Positions 25,002 through 34,262 of a stretch of DNA of 64,000 nt are shown here, piece by piece; positions within the stretch are counted from its first letter, which is position 1, and each line of letters begins with the position of its first letter. The stretch comes from an uncultured Chitinophaga sp. (GTDB taxonomy: Bacteria; Bacteroidota; Bacteroidia; Chitinophagales; Chitinophagaceae). The notes beneath the pieces are model-generated. The model worked only from the letters and a program-made list of their open reading frames with translations, did no database searches and was not told the DNA's origin. The stretch spans positions 186,001 through 250,000 of the forward strand of contig NZ_CABHOU010000095.1 in the NCBI RefSeq assembly GCF_902168175.1, given 5' to 3'. The position numbers were made by a program, and so were the translations under genes.

Positions 25002-26798
25002 ATGGATATTGCACACATCAACTTACCGATCATGTCTTATAGAAGCATCTACATCGTAGAAAGTGCTTGTTTTTGGCCGGCCGTGCAAGAAGTGGTGGAT
25101 GGACAGCTCGACCTGGTGCTAACGCTTGATTTTGCGCTGAAAAATAAGTTGACAGAAGAGGGGTTAAAAGTGGTCTATCTCGATCACATATTAAAAACGG
25201 AATTCCTGGAGCGCTGTAATTTTGAGTTGCATAACTTTCTGGATAACTGGTACAAACAGCCTGATGGGAGCGATTTTTTTACTTTTCGTGATATACCCAC
25301 AGGAAATTCCTTTTTATTGAACCTTGTTAATCCGGTGTCTTATCACGTACACTTCCTCGTTAACCTGCTGGCTGTTAAAAGTTTACAATACGAGCAATTA
25401 TATGTAGCGGCGGAAGATGTTACCGTCCTTGGGCTGTTGAATGAACTGGAAATTCGTCACACGCTGTTAAGTGATGTACCGGTACGTAAAGCGCGGACCT
25501 ATTTTTTCCCGATTTCGAAATGGATGAATGAAAAAATTTCGGGGAGGAGCCTGAAGACGAAGGTGCGAGATTTTATTTACGCTGCACTTGACAAGAGTTT
25601 ATCGGTATATGACTACGTATTCACTCGTAACAAAACATATGTTATGGTGCAACACTATTTTCCTACAGCACCAATAATTCAACAGTTGCGCCAGGACAAA
25701 GCCATTTTGCTTGTGGTGAAAAATTACAGTAAAACACTTTGGGGTATTTTAAGGGAAAGGCGAATTCCGCCCGCCGCGACTGCCGACAGGTATGAAGTGC
25801 TTGGGAAAGAGGCCTTCAAACGTTTTAATGCTACGACATTTGCTTCCTGGGAGATAGGCGGTTTTGATGTTGCGGGATCGCTCAAGGTCGTGATCGAAAA
25901 CATTATTGAATCGTTAGTACCAGAGGCATTCGCTAAAGTTGGGGCGATTGCCCGTTTTTTCGGCCGTTACCCGGTTAAGCTAATGATTCCTGTCACGGAT
26001 CTCTGGATGGAGAATAGGTTGATCATGAATTACTGCAAGCAACATAAAATACCGGTGTTTATGGTTATAAACGGCTTGCTGATACATAATTTTGAAAAGG
26101 AAGGCCGCGACTGCGATTGGGTAAACGGTTACAGTCAGACGATGAAGGATGATTATTTTTACGGAGCGGAAAATGTATGGTGTCTCGGGGATCCAAGGAT
26201 GGATCACTACGCAGTTCAATCGCCCCGAAACGTTAATCGAAATACGCCCAACATTACGATCGGTGCGGCCGGGTATAGTCCTGTAGATTTAAACTCCTAC
26301 CTGGCTTATGAGTTTGAGTTTATTCATGGAATTCTGACCGCATGTAGGCTTTTGAAGCAGGAGGGCCGGGCATTTACCATTACATTAAAGATTCGCGCGA
26401 ATAATTATTCGGGACACTATAAAACCTTTGTAGATGAGTATTTCGGTGATCTTTCCGTGCAGGTGATCCAACATACGCCATTTCAGGAAGTGATTTTAAA
26501 AGCGGATGTGTACATCAGCTTTTTTTCACAAACAATATTTGAAGCGACGGCTTTGCGTATTCCAGCAATTTACTACAAGAATGATACTCAGGTACTTAAC
26601 CGCCCATTTGACCAGCAGTCAGAACTGGTGACGGTTTCGACCCCGGAGGAACTTGCAGGGGCGCTGCACGCATTTTTCGAAGCAGATGAACGGTTTGATC
26701 TGTTAATGGATAGGCAGGTACTTGAGAAGTACATCGGTCCGATGGATGGTCGCAACACCGATAGAAATATAGCGGCCATATATAGTTTGATAAAGTAA
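25002..26798 (+). CDS. uncharacterised GT-B-like protein, possible glycosyltransferase
   Basis: I do not recognise this 598-residue protein as a named family. It has no signal peptide or membrane helix and lies 5 bases after the flippase gene. The C-terminal ~220 residues look like the nucleotide-sugar half of a GT-B enzyme. They show a GAAGYSPVD loop, a helix-rich stretch, VQVIQHTPFQEVILKADVYI and SFFSQTIFEATALRIPAIYY (the equivalent of the 'S.S..EA...G.P' region), followed by DTQVL and a C-terminal helix. The N-terminal half, about residues 20-180, is a separate alpha/beta region. Because the locus makes a CMP-nonulosonate and has no other obvious transferase for it, this is the best candidate for the nonulosonate transferase. 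That is inference from context. Confidence 0.55.
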   Translation: MDIAHINLPIMSYRSIYIVESACFWPAVQEVVDGQLDLVLTLDFALKNKLTEEGLKVVYLDHILKTEFLERCNFELHNFLDNWYKQPDGSDFFTFRDIPTGNSFLLNLVNPVSYHVHFLVNLLAVKSLQYEQLYVAAEDVTVLGLLNELEIRHTLLSDVPVRKARTYFFPISKWMNEKISGRSLKTKVRDFIYAALDKSLSVYDYVFTRNKTYVMVQHYFPTAPIIQQLRQDKAILLVVKNYSKTLWGILRERRIPPAATADRYEVLGKEAFKRFNATTFASWEIGGFDVAGSLKVVIENIIESLVPEAFAKVGAIARFFGRYPVKLMIPVTDLWMENRLIMNYCKQHKIPVFMVINGLLIHNFEKEGRDCDWVNGYSQTMKDDYFYGAENVWCLGDPRMDHYAVQSPRNVNRNTPNITIGAAGYSPVDLNSYLAYEFEFIHGILTACRLLKQEGRAFTITLKIRANNYSGHYKTFVDEYFGDLSVQVIQHTPFQEVILKADVYISFFSQTIFEATALRIPAIYYKNDTQVLNRPFDQQSELVTVSTPEELAGALHAFFEADERFDLLMDRQVLEKYIGPMDGRNTDRNIAAIYSLIK

Positions 26799-26843
26799 AT
26801 TCTGCTATATTTAGTCGATTTTGTAAACACAATCAACCACTTT

Positions 26844-27647
26844 ATGAATCAAAATTGGATTGTTAAACAAGCCCTGGCTAATGTAGAACAATGGGATAGT
26901 AGCCTGACGTCTTACTATCCGGACACGCAGCGCTGGATGAATGATCCCGAAGCGTATCTGCAAAGGCTTGTTGTAGAATGCAACTATTTAAACGCAGTAA
27001 AACAACTGGATTGGACTAAGTATCTCAATCCCGGTTCTACAGTGTTGGATATGGGATGCGGTGGAGGATGGCTGAGTGCCTATCTTTCTGCCATGCCTCA
27101 GGTTGAAAAAGTGGTGTCGATCGATTCCAGCCAGAATTATTTGGATAATTTTTTACCTGCGGTGGTGCAAAAGTTAAACGGAGATATTTCTAAGATCGAA
27201 ACGATACAGGGATTTTTTTCACCGTTGATGTATGCCGATAAAAGCCTTGATGTGCTGGTAATATCCTCAGCGCTTCATCATGCAGACAATATCGCCTCTA
27301 CCATGAAAGAGTATGAACGCGTTCTGAAGCCCGGAGGTTGGTTAATTATATTGAACGAAACGCCGGCGTCTGGTGCCAGGTATATTTTCTCGGTGTCAAA
27401 AGTATTTACAACAATATTATTGGATACTGTAACGCAGAAATACCGGTCATCGGTTAAGAAAATATCCGCGGGAGGATTTCTCTATGATCCGTATCTCGGT
27501 GATGTGGATTACCCAGTATGGTACTGGAAAAAAGCAATCTCCGATGCGGGTTTTAAGCTTGAAAAAATACACCTTACAGGACTAGCGACGGTGGTTGGAA
27601 AGAAAGGCCGCGAGCTCACGCATTTTATATGTCGTAAGCCCGCTTGA
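26844..27647 (+). CDS. class I SAM-dependent methyltransferase
   Basis: The 267-residue protein has the SAM-binding motif VLDMGCGGGWLS (from residue 67), an acidic second motif (VVSIDSSQNYL) and a post-motif VISSALHHADN then LKPGGWLIILNE. This is the Methyltransf_11 type. The substrate is unknown. In Campylobacter an N-methylated acetamidino-legionaminic acid is made with a methyltransferase next to the amidotransferase, so sugar methylation is plausible. It follows the unassigned GT-B-like gene by 45 bases. Confidence 0.78.
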   Translation: MNQNWIVKQALANVEQWDSSLTSYYPDTQRWMNDPEAYLQRLVVECNYLNAVKQLDWTKYLNPGSTVLDMGCGGGWLSAYLSAMPQVEKVVSIDSSQNYLDNFLPAVVQKLNGDISKIETIQGFFSPLMYADKSLDVLVISSALHHADNIASTMKEYERVLKPGGWLIILNETPASGARYIFSVSKVFTTILLDTVTQKYRSSVKKISAGGFLYDPYLGDVDYPVWYWKKAISDAGFKLEKIHLTGLATVVGKKGRELTHFICRKPA

Positions 27648-27683
27648 TTTTCAGTACGCGCGTCGGCTGAAAAATAAAATTGC

Positions 27684-28346
27684 GTGATAAAGCTGATAGT
27701 AAAAGATTTTATGCAGTATGTTGCCAGGCTAAAAGCATTGGCTAAAGTACAGCGTGTCAATCCTACTTGTGATTTTTACTCAGGTGTACAGATCGCGGGT
27801 TCGAATTTTGGCGATTATGTGGCGGTGTTTCATAACACGATTATTATCAATAGCACAATTGGAAGCCATTCCTACATACAGAAAAACGCCTTTCTCAACA
27901 ATGCAACTGTTGGGAAGTTTTGCTCCATTGCTGGGGGAGCGTTCATAGCCCCCGGCATTCACCAGGTGGCCGGTGTAAGTTCGCATCCTGCATTTTACCT
28001 GAAAAATACGCCGCTGCCCAAAATATTTGCCGACAATGATATGGTTTCAGTTGAAGAACCCGTAGAGATCGGTCACGACGTGTGGATAGGACAAAACGCA
28101 GTTGTTATGGACGGCGTAAAAATCGGGACCGGCGCAATTGTGGCAGCAGGTGCAGTTGTTACCAGGAATGTGCCCCCCTACACAATTGTGGGAGGCGTAC
28201 CTGCCAAAGTAATCCGGAAAAGATTCGATGAAGACACGATCGCGGGTCTACTTGACAGCGCCTGGTGGGATCGGGATGACCAATGGCTGAAGGCCCATCA
28301 CAAGCTATTTCTGGATCCCCGCAAATTTCTGGAGGAACTATCTTAG
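27684..28346 (+). CDS. hexapeptide-repeat acyltransferase (xenobiotic/chloramphenicol-acetyltransferase-like)
   Basis: This 220-residue left-handed beta-helix protein has hexapeptide turns from about residue 45. The [19 protein letters not shown] segment, the [20 protein letters not shown] end and the C-terminal extension (WWDRDDQWL) are typical of XAT-class acetyltransferases. The likely catalytic His is in [12 protein letters not shown]. It presumably modifies a sugar of the polysaccharide, possibly an amino group. The start is uncertain: GTG at 27684 gives MIKLIVKDF, and ATG 27711 is the alternative. It lies 36 bases after the methyltransferase gene. Confidence 0.78.
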   Translation: MIKLIVKDFMQYVARLKALAKVQRVNPTCDFYSGVQIAGSNFGDYVAVFHNTIIINSTIGSHSYIQKNAFLNNATVGKFCSIAGGAFIAPGIHQVAGVSSHPAFYLKNTPLPKIFADNDMVSVEEPVEIGHDVWIGQNAVVMDGVKIGTGAIVAAGAVVTRNVPPYTIVGGVPAKVIRKRFDEDTIAGLLDSAWWDRDDQWLKAHHKLFLDPRKFLEELS

Positions 28347-28532
28347 TTTGATAATCATGATGATATGGTATTATTTTATTTCTAATGGGTAATTAATTTT
28401 ATCTCAATTGCCAAAAAAATTATTTTCGCGTACATTTTGATTGCGGGACGTTTTGTAAGGTGTGCCTGTGGGCCGCATTCAGTTTTTCCGGACACGTTGG
28501 TGATCATCAAAGCCTCCGGCGTGTAAGAAGCG

Positions 28533-29099
28533 ATGAGATATTTAAGAAGGATATTGGGGCTCATTTATAATATATTAAATGCTGCCTTTTATAAGTCACT
28601 GCATCATAAAGCGATCATTTACTACTCTGTACGGGTGGGCGGAAAAAAGTACCTTTCGATCGGGAAAAATACCGTTGTTCAGCGTCATGGCTGGCTTTGG
28701 GCGTTAAAGTATGACGATGCAGATCCAATATTGGAAATCGGTAGCAATTGTGCCATCGGCGATTTTTCGCATATCGTGGCTATAAGAAGTGTACGCATAG
28801 ATGACGATGTATTGATTGCTAACAATGTATACATTTCGGACAATCTTCACGAATATGCCGATATTGCCATGCCGGTAAAAAATCAACCTTTGATATTCAA
28901 GGGCGCTGTAAAGATTGGCAGCGGCGCATGGATCGGTGAAAACGCCTGCATCATTGGAGCCAGCGTTGGCAAAAACTCAGTGGTCGGCGCCAATGCGGTA
29001 GTAACCTCCGATATACCGGATTATTGCATCGCGGTTGGTAGCCCGGCACGCGTAATAAAGAGATTTGACGCAACCAGTAAAACCTGGGTAAAAGTTTGA
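28533..29099 (+). CDS. hexapeptide-repeat acyltransferase
   Basis: The 188-residue left-handed beta-helix acyltransferase has the family end IGSGAWIGENACIIGASVG then VVGANAVVTSDIPDYCIAVG. An NLHEYAD stretch contains the probable active-site His. It follows a 186-base gap, the largest inside the first half of the locus. That gap contains a 28-codon open stretch ending just before this gene that could be a remnant of another acyltransferase. Context indicates modification of a polysaccharide sugar. Confidence 0.78.
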   Translation: MRYLRRILGLIYNILNAAFYKSLHHKAIIYYSVRVGGKKYLSIGKNTVVQRHGWLWALKYDDADPILEIGSNCAIGDFSHIVAIRSVRIDDDVLIANNVYISDNLHEYADIAMPVKNQPLIFKGAVKIGSGAWIGENACIIGASVGKNSVVGANAVVTSDIPDYCIAVGSPARVIKRFDATSKTWVKV

Positions 29100-29151
29100 T
29101 ATAGGGCTTTTACTCAATAAAGCAGCTTGTTACAAGCTGCAGCCATAAAAT

Positions 29152-30288
29152 ATGATGAAAGTTTTAATTACAGGTGGCGCCGGTTTTATCGGCTCCAACA
29201 TTGCCCGCCGTCTTATTGCCGACAACGTAAACGTTACGCTATTTGATAACTTTCACCCCCAGATCCACGGAACCAGTAAAACACTGCCCGGCGACCTGCA
29301 GGGAAAAGTAACGTTAATTGAAGGAACGGTGGAAGACAGAATTCTGTTATTTGATGCGCTCAAAGGGCATGACGCCGTTATTCATCTCGCCGCCGAAACT
29401 GGTACCGGACAATCTATGTACGATATTGCCAGGTATACAGGTGTGAATATCCAGGGTACTGCCCATTTATGTGACTATATCATCAATGAGCCGCACCAGG
29501 TAAAAACTTTAATCGTAGCATCGTCACGTTCGATATACGGAGAGGGGAAATATATCTCTCCGGAATACGGCGTCGTGTATCCAACCGCCCGCACTGCCGC
29601 GCAGATGGAACAGAGTTTTGACGTACTGTGCCCGATATCCGGCAGAAATGATCTGCAGCTGACGGCTACTGACGAAGCTTCAAAAATTCATCCTTCTTCT
29701 TTTTATGGGATTACGAAACAGGTGCAGGAGCAAATGGTGATCTTGGCCGCACGATTGAAAAATATCAATGGCTTTGCATTAAGATATCAAAACGTGTTCG
29801 GTCCGGGACAGTCGCTGAAAAATCCATATACAGGTATATTGTCCGTTTTCTCAAGATTGGCGTTAAAAAACGAACCGATTAATGTTTTTGAAGATGGAGA
29901 CGAGAGCCGCGATTTCGTTTTTATTGAAGATGTGGTAGACGCAACGGTAAAGGCGTTGTATAAGCAGGATAACCAACAGCACATCCTGAATGTGGGCAGT
30001 GGCCATGCCACAACGGTAAACGAGGTGGCCAATGAAATTGTAGCTTATCTTAAAAGTCAGTCCACCATCACCGTTTCCGGTGCATTTCGTGAAGGAGATA
30101 TTCGGCATAACTACGCCGACCTGCTGTTGTTGAAACAGGTGCTGGGAGTAAGTCCGCGTTGGAGTTTTAAGGAGGGGCTTCATGCCTTTTTGGACTGGGT
30201 TCTGCAGCAAAACGACATTCCCGAAAACAATAACGATTATAGTCAATCTCTGCGTGAGTTGCATGACAGAGGGCTATTGAAAAAATAA
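29152..30288 (+). CDS. NAD-dependent epimerase/dehydratase (dTDP-L-rhamnose 4-epimerase-like)
   Basis: The 378-residue extended SDR has an NAD site (ITGGAGFIGSNIARRL), catalytic YGITK (Tyr185, Lys189) and the FGPGQSLKNPYTGIL segment seen in 4-epimerases acting on dTDP-6-deoxy sugars. An insertion at about residues 132-170 corresponds to the Cys-rich region of that subfamily, but here only one Cys remains (CPISG). No dTDP-rhamnose synthesis genes are in the window, so the substrate may come from elsewhere or be another NDP-hexose. ATG 29152 is followed directly by a second ATG that could also be used. Confidence 0.75.
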   Translation: MMKVLITGGAGFIGSNIARRLIADNVNVTLFDNFHPQIHGTSKTLPGDLQGKVTLIEGTVEDRILLFDALKGHDAVIHLAAETGTGQSMYDIARYTGVNIQGTAHLCDYIINEPHQVKTLIVASSRSIYGEGKYISPEYGVVYPTARTAAQMEQSFDVLCPISGRNDLQLTATDEASKIHPSSFYGITKQVQEQMVILAARLKNINGFALRYQNVFGPGQSLKNPYTGILSVFSRLALKNEPINVFEDGDESRDFVFIEDVVDATVKALYKQDNQQHILNVGSGHATTVNEVANEIVAYLKSQSTITVSGAFREGDIRHNYADLLLLKQVLGVSPRWSFKEGLHAFLDWVLQQNDIPENNNDYSQSLRELHDRGLLKK

Positions 30289-30299
30289 TAAGAACCTTT

Positions 30300-31250
30300 A
30301 TGGAAGATCTGGTTAGTGTGGTTTTTACCAGTTATAATCACATTGAGTACCTCGAACAGGCGCTTGATAGCATTGTAAACCAAACGTATCGGCAGATTGA
30401 AGTAATTGTAGTAGATGATTGTTCTACCGATGGTAGCCAGGAGGTGTTGAAGCGCTATGGCTCCCGTTCTAATGTGCAGCTTCATCTGCTCGAAAAAAAT
30501 ACCGGTAGTTATGTAAAAGCCAGTAATTACGGAGCCAGCTATGCAAAAGGTAAATACATCCTGTTTGCACAATGTGACGACTACTGTGAGCCAATCCAGA
30601 TAGCGAGGCTCGTGGCAGCGTTTAATCAACACCTCAATGCGGGCGTTGTGTTTTCGAGGAGTAAACTGGTGGACGAACATGGCACTATTCTGACCGATGA
30701 CTTTGAAGGGCGTGAAAAGCGATTCAGGGAACAATGTGCTACCGATGCGTTAATTACGGGTGCAGAAATGCGGGCTTATCTTTCTTACAGCTGCGTAATT
30801 CCCAATCTCAGTGCGGCCATGGTTCGACGCGATCTTTACGAAAAAGTAGGCGGCCTGTCCGATCGTTATCGCATGGCGGCCGACTGGGCTTTCTGGCTGG
30901 ATCTCGCGGAGTTGACAAATTTCTTTTACATTACCGAACCACTCAACTACTTCAGGCAGCATGCAACTACGATCCGTAGTAAAACGAAGATTGTTACGCA
31001 GGTAGCGGAAATTTACACGATCTTTTACGACCACATCAACCGGTATAAACTGGCCGGTCGCGAAAAAAGCATCATGAAGAGAGGCGCTGGCGCAATTTGG
31101 GGATGGTATGCTATCGATAGTCCCAAAGCCTGGTGGAGCAACCTGCCCACCCTCATGAAAGTCACTTTCGGATTCGAAAAAATGAACCTCTATTATTTAT
31201 CGCTCGGATGCGTAGCGCTACTGAGAGAAAAATTGGCCAAAAGCCGTTAG
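30300..31250 (+). CDS. family 2 glycosyltransferase
   Basis: The 316-residue GT-A-fold enzyme has the GT2 opening VSVVFTSYNHIEYLEQALDS, the VVDDCSTDGS nucleotide motif and a FAQCDDYC motif in the metal-binding DxD position. An AADWAFWLDLAE stretch corresponds to the ED catalytic-base region. There is no membrane domain apart from a weakly hydrophobic C-terminal helix. It adds one sugar of the repeat unit. It lies 11 bases after the epimerase gene. Confidence 0.87.
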   Translation: MEDLVSVVFTSYNHIEYLEQALDSIVNQTYRQIEVIVVDDCSTDGSQEVLKRYGSRSNVQLHLLEKNTGSYVKASNYGASYAKGKYILFAQCDDYCEPIQIARLVAAFNQHLNAGVVFSRSKLVDEHGTILTDDFEGREKRFREQCATDALITGAEMRAYLSYSCVIPNLSAAMVRRDLYEKVGGLSDRYRMAADWAFWLDLAELTNFFYITEPLNYFRQHATTIRSKTKIVTQVAEIYTIFYDHINRYKLAGREKSIMKRGAGAIWGWYAIDSPKAWWSNLPTLMKVTFGFEKMNLYYLSLGCVALLREKLAKSR

Positions 31251-31255
31251 CACCG

Positions 31256-32140
31256 ATGCCCAATCAGCCAGACATCCTCTTCTCTATAGTTATTCCAACC
31301 TACAACAGGGCCGAAAAGCTTCGGCAGTCGTTGCATGCACTTACCTTACAGACTTATCGCGCGTTTGAAGTGCTGGTTTGCGACGATGGTTCCACGGATC
31401 ATACGCTGGCGGTCGCAAAGGAATTCGATAGCCTGCTGGAAATCCGTTATTTCCATGCTGAAAATTGGGGAGGACCGGCAAAGCCGAGAAATACTGGTAT
31501 TGCTAATGCACGAGCTGAATGGATCTGTTTCCTTGATTCGGATGACTACTGGTATCCGTCGAAGCTGGAGGTTTTTAGCCGGAATCTGGAACACACGGAC
31601 GTGTTATACCATGATTTCGACATGGATAATGGCGATGGTAAACTACGCAAAATGGGGCTAAGACAGATTCGTGGCAATGCCTCTCGCGATTTGCTTGTAA
31701 ATGGCAATACAGTGGGTACATCCGGAGCCTGCGTTCGGGCGGAGAAGGTGCGTGCGGTCGGCGGTTTCACAGAGGATAAAGAACTAATCGCCGTGGAAGA
31801 TTTTGATCTGTGGATCCGTTTGGCGATGGCCGGTTGCCGGTTTCTTTACATCCCACAACAACTAGGTTGCTACTGGGCAGGCGGCGATAATATCACCGCT
31901 CAGGATGAACGCCAATTAAACCGCATCAACCGTATCTATGAACTTTACGTTCCGTCATTAAACGAGCGTGATCAGCGATTAGCGGCCAATATGAAGGCTT
32001 ATAAAATTGCCAGGGTTTATAGGCAAATGGGTCGCCGTGCTGAGGCATTACAGGGCTTTCGCAAGGCAATGTTTGCTGAAAGATGGGCAATAAGAGCTCG
32101 GGCTATTTTCTTCACGTTGCGGACTCTTGTAGGCCGTTAA
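31256..32140 (+). CDS. family 2 glycosyltransferase
   Basis: The 294-residue GT2 enzyme has FSIVIPTYNRAEKLRQSLHA, VCDDGSTDHT and the FLDSDDYW DxD motif. Its base region is VEDFDLWIRLAMAG. ATG 31256 lies 5 bases after the previous stop and gives the family N terminus; the upstream frame only overlaps the preceding gene. Its stop overlaps by three bases the stop of the minus-strand DUF4838 gene. It is the last gene of the first operon block. Confidence 0.87.
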   Translation: MPNQPDILFSIVIPTYNRAEKLRQSLHALTLQTYRAFEVLVCDDGSTDHTLAVAKEFDSLLEIRYFHAENWGGPAKPRNTGIANARAEWICFLDSDDYWYPSKLEVFSRNLEHTDVLYHDFDMDNGDGKLRKMGLRQIRGNASRDLLVNGNTVGTSGACVRAEKVRAVGGFTEDKELIAVEDFDLWIRLAMAGCRFLYIPQQLGCYWAGGDNITAQDERQLNRINRIYELYVPSLNERDQRLAANMKAYKIARVYRQMGRRAEALQGFRKAMFAERWAIRARAIFFTLRTLVGR

Positions 32141-33900
32141 GACCCGCTTCTGAACCTTGTAGCATATTGCTCCGGGGTAGTGGCCACATCATCTAGTTGC
32201 TTTACTCCCATTTCACGGCATTCTTTTAAAAAATGTAGTAGTACCTGTTCCCCCTCCACGTTATTTCCGGAAGCCTTTCTGGCTTTGGCATTTTTTAGCT
32301 GTTGTTGCCGCAATTGCTCCACCTTTACGTATGCCAGGTTTAGTTTCAACAGACGGATGCGATATAATGCCACCTCGTCCTTACCAGCTGCTTTGTCTGC
32401 CTGCGCCAGATAACCGTCGTATTGCCTGAGCATGGCGGGCGACAAATAACCGTTCGCATGATCTGCCGGATTATCGCCAAGACCGAGTTGTTTACCCGAG
32501 GCGACTAAACTTCTGCGCATAGCGGTTATATATTGTTGGATATATGGTGCGCTCGCCTTGCCATAAAAGGCCTCAACAAAGTCCTGCATCAGGGCTTCCA
32601 TGTCCGCATCCGGGTTTTGCATTAGTTCGGCTACCACGTAACATTTGAGTTCAGCAAATTCGCTGATAGGATGGTTGTTTCCCTGCGTAAACAGACTTTT
32701 GATACCCATTGTGCGGAAGTAAACAACGTTTGCTTTAAGCGTTTCGAAATTAGGATAGGGACATAAAAAGTGATTGAAGTTGGTGACATAGTCCCACACC
32801 ATTAACTGTGCATTCTTTTTTTTCCATGCGTTGAAGCCCTCCCGTACCGGGGCGTTGTTTGCAGCCGTAGCGATAGGCTTGTCGCGGTAGGCGTTGATGG
32901 TGGATATCTGTATCGTCACATTGTTACGCGGAACGATAGTAGCCGGCGGTGTAAAAGTATAATGGTACGCCAGCATTACAAATTGCTGCCGGGGAAAACG
33001 GGCGGCAAGCCGGTTTACGAAATCGAGTACCGAGGCACCGTGCGAATGCTCCTGTTGATCGAGCCGGTAACAATGCGGGCATAAGCAATACAGGTCATTG
33101 TCTTCCTGACTGATCGAGAACAAAGTTTTGCCGGGCTGGCTGGCTATCAGTTGTTTTATTTTTTCTGCCGCCAGCTTTTCGACCTGGGGGTTGGATAAAC
33201 ATAATTGTCCGTTTGAGATGCGCTTTCCATCGCGAAAGGAATAGTACTCGGGATGGGAAACAAAGTATTGTTGCGGCGGCAGCAGCTGGAAAAAAGAATG
33301 TCCCCACAATCCCCATTTGCTATCCGGGCTGTCAAAAAACTCAAGTTGGTGCCAACGCCGGTAGGTGGCATTGTACGGGGGATTGAAATACATTTCGCCA
33401 TAATCGAAGTGTCCGCCCACGGCTATATTTTTGACGGGTATTAGTAATTCTTTACCGCCCGCACATACCGGCTCTCCTCCCACTACCAACTTGCAGCCGG
33501 CATAATACTCCATGAATTTGTATACGGCATAATCCGCGTCCTGCCGGCGCTTTACTGATATGTAGACGTTGTTATTCTTTACTGTAATTTTTATTCCCCT
33601 GGTAGGCAATGTAATGCCATCAATCACCTGGTCGGTCAGGAGTAGACGCGGTCCGGTACCTGCTGTAGTGGATGATTTAACAGGAAGCGTTACATCAGTC
33701 AGTGATTTGAGTTGCGTCTGCAGCAGGTTGGCGGCAGATTTAAATTCGCTGATTGCTGTGTTAGCGCTGATCGTATACAACGATTTATTGCCACTGACGA
33801 GCGTTATCTTTTCCATAGGATGGCCGCATGCCTGCAAAGAAACAACCAAAAACAAGGTGCCGGTAAAGGCAAAGCATATTGCAAAGAGAATGGAGCGCAT
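32137..33900 (-). CDS. DUF4838-domain lipoprotein
   Basis: The 587-residue protein has a lipoprotein signal (MRSILFAIC start, lipobox LQAC, probable lipidated Cys at about residue 24). An N-terminal alpha/beta domain of the kind that precedes glycoside hydrolase barrels follows, then a DUF4838 region with several Trp/His-rich blocks (WGLWGHSFFQLLPP, SISQEDNDLYCLCPHC, MLAYHYT, VWDYVTNF). DUF4838 proteins are related by fold to alpha-glucuronidase-type hydrolases, though activity is not established. A surface glycan hydrolase would fit the locus. ATG at 33898-33900 is preferred because it starts the lipoprotein signal. It is the only minus-strand gene in the locus and splits it in two. Confidence 0.75.
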   Translation of the reverse strand: MRSILFAICFAFTGTLFLVVSLQACGHPMEKITLVSGNKSLYTISANTAISEFKSAANLLQTQLKSLTDVTLPVKSSTTAGTGPRLLLTDQVIDGITLPTRGIKITVKNNNVYISVKRRQDADYAVYKFMEYYAGCKLVVGGEPVCAGGKELLIPVKNIAVGGHFDYGEMYFNPPYNATYRRWHQLEFFDSPDSKWGLWGHSFFQLLPPQQYFVSHPEYYSFRDGKRISNGQLCLSNPQVEKLAAEKIKQLIASQPGKTLFSISQEDNDLYCLCPHCYRLDQQEHSHGASVLDFVNRLAARFPRQQFVMLAYHYTFTPPATIVPRNNVTIQISTINAYRDKPIATAANNAPVREGFNAWKKKNAQLMVWDYVTNFNHFLCPYPNFETLKANVVYFRTMGIKSLFTQGNNHPISEFAELKCYVVAELMQNPDADMEALMQDFVEAFYGKASAPYIQQYITAMRRSLVASGKQLGLGDNPADHANGYLSPAMLRQYDGYLAQADKAAGKDEVALYRIRLLKLNLAYVKVEQLRQQQLKNAKARKASGNNVEGEQVLLHFLKECREMGVKQLDDVATTPEQYATRFRSGS

Positions 33901-34262
33901 CTTCCGATTTATGATAAACATTGCAAAAATATGTCCATATTTCCACATGCACCGGATGAACGATAGTTATTATTAAAATGTTTTTTTGAAACAAATACCC
34001 AGTAAGCCCAGGCTGGCGTATTATCATATATAAAAAAGGGTTTATGCTACGTTTCGCCTCTGTTCGTGTAGTCGATGCAGCTGATCGCCTGCAAGCCGCA
34101 AAATAAGCTCCATCTCCACATGCCCATTGTGATAATCGTCCAAACAGTGATAAGACCCCGTTTAAAAAAACTTCTCAGATACGAAGGATAGTAATTAATT
34201 TGCGCTGCATTAGTGTAGGGAGGTCATGTGCTATGAAAATCATATAAACGGTCAAAGGTCTT
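33901..34262. other. intergenic region between DUF4838 gene and Wzy-like gene
   Basis: The 362 bases between divergent genes should hold both promoters, though no clear TAnnTTTG box stands out. On the minus strand, about 34053-34160, a 34-codon open frame free of a start codon resembles the end of a coding sequence (a stretch of HVEMELILRLAGDQLHRLHE) and is preceded by a T7 run. It may be a decayed gene fragment. The neighbouring 20-codon plus-strand ORF is not convincing. Confidence 0.35.

Noticed and set aside
28434-28530. 28-codon frame just before the third hexapeptide acyltransferase gene
   Set aside because: It faintly resembles an acyltransferase segment but is too short and lacks a start, so it is mentioned only in the neighbouring gene entry.
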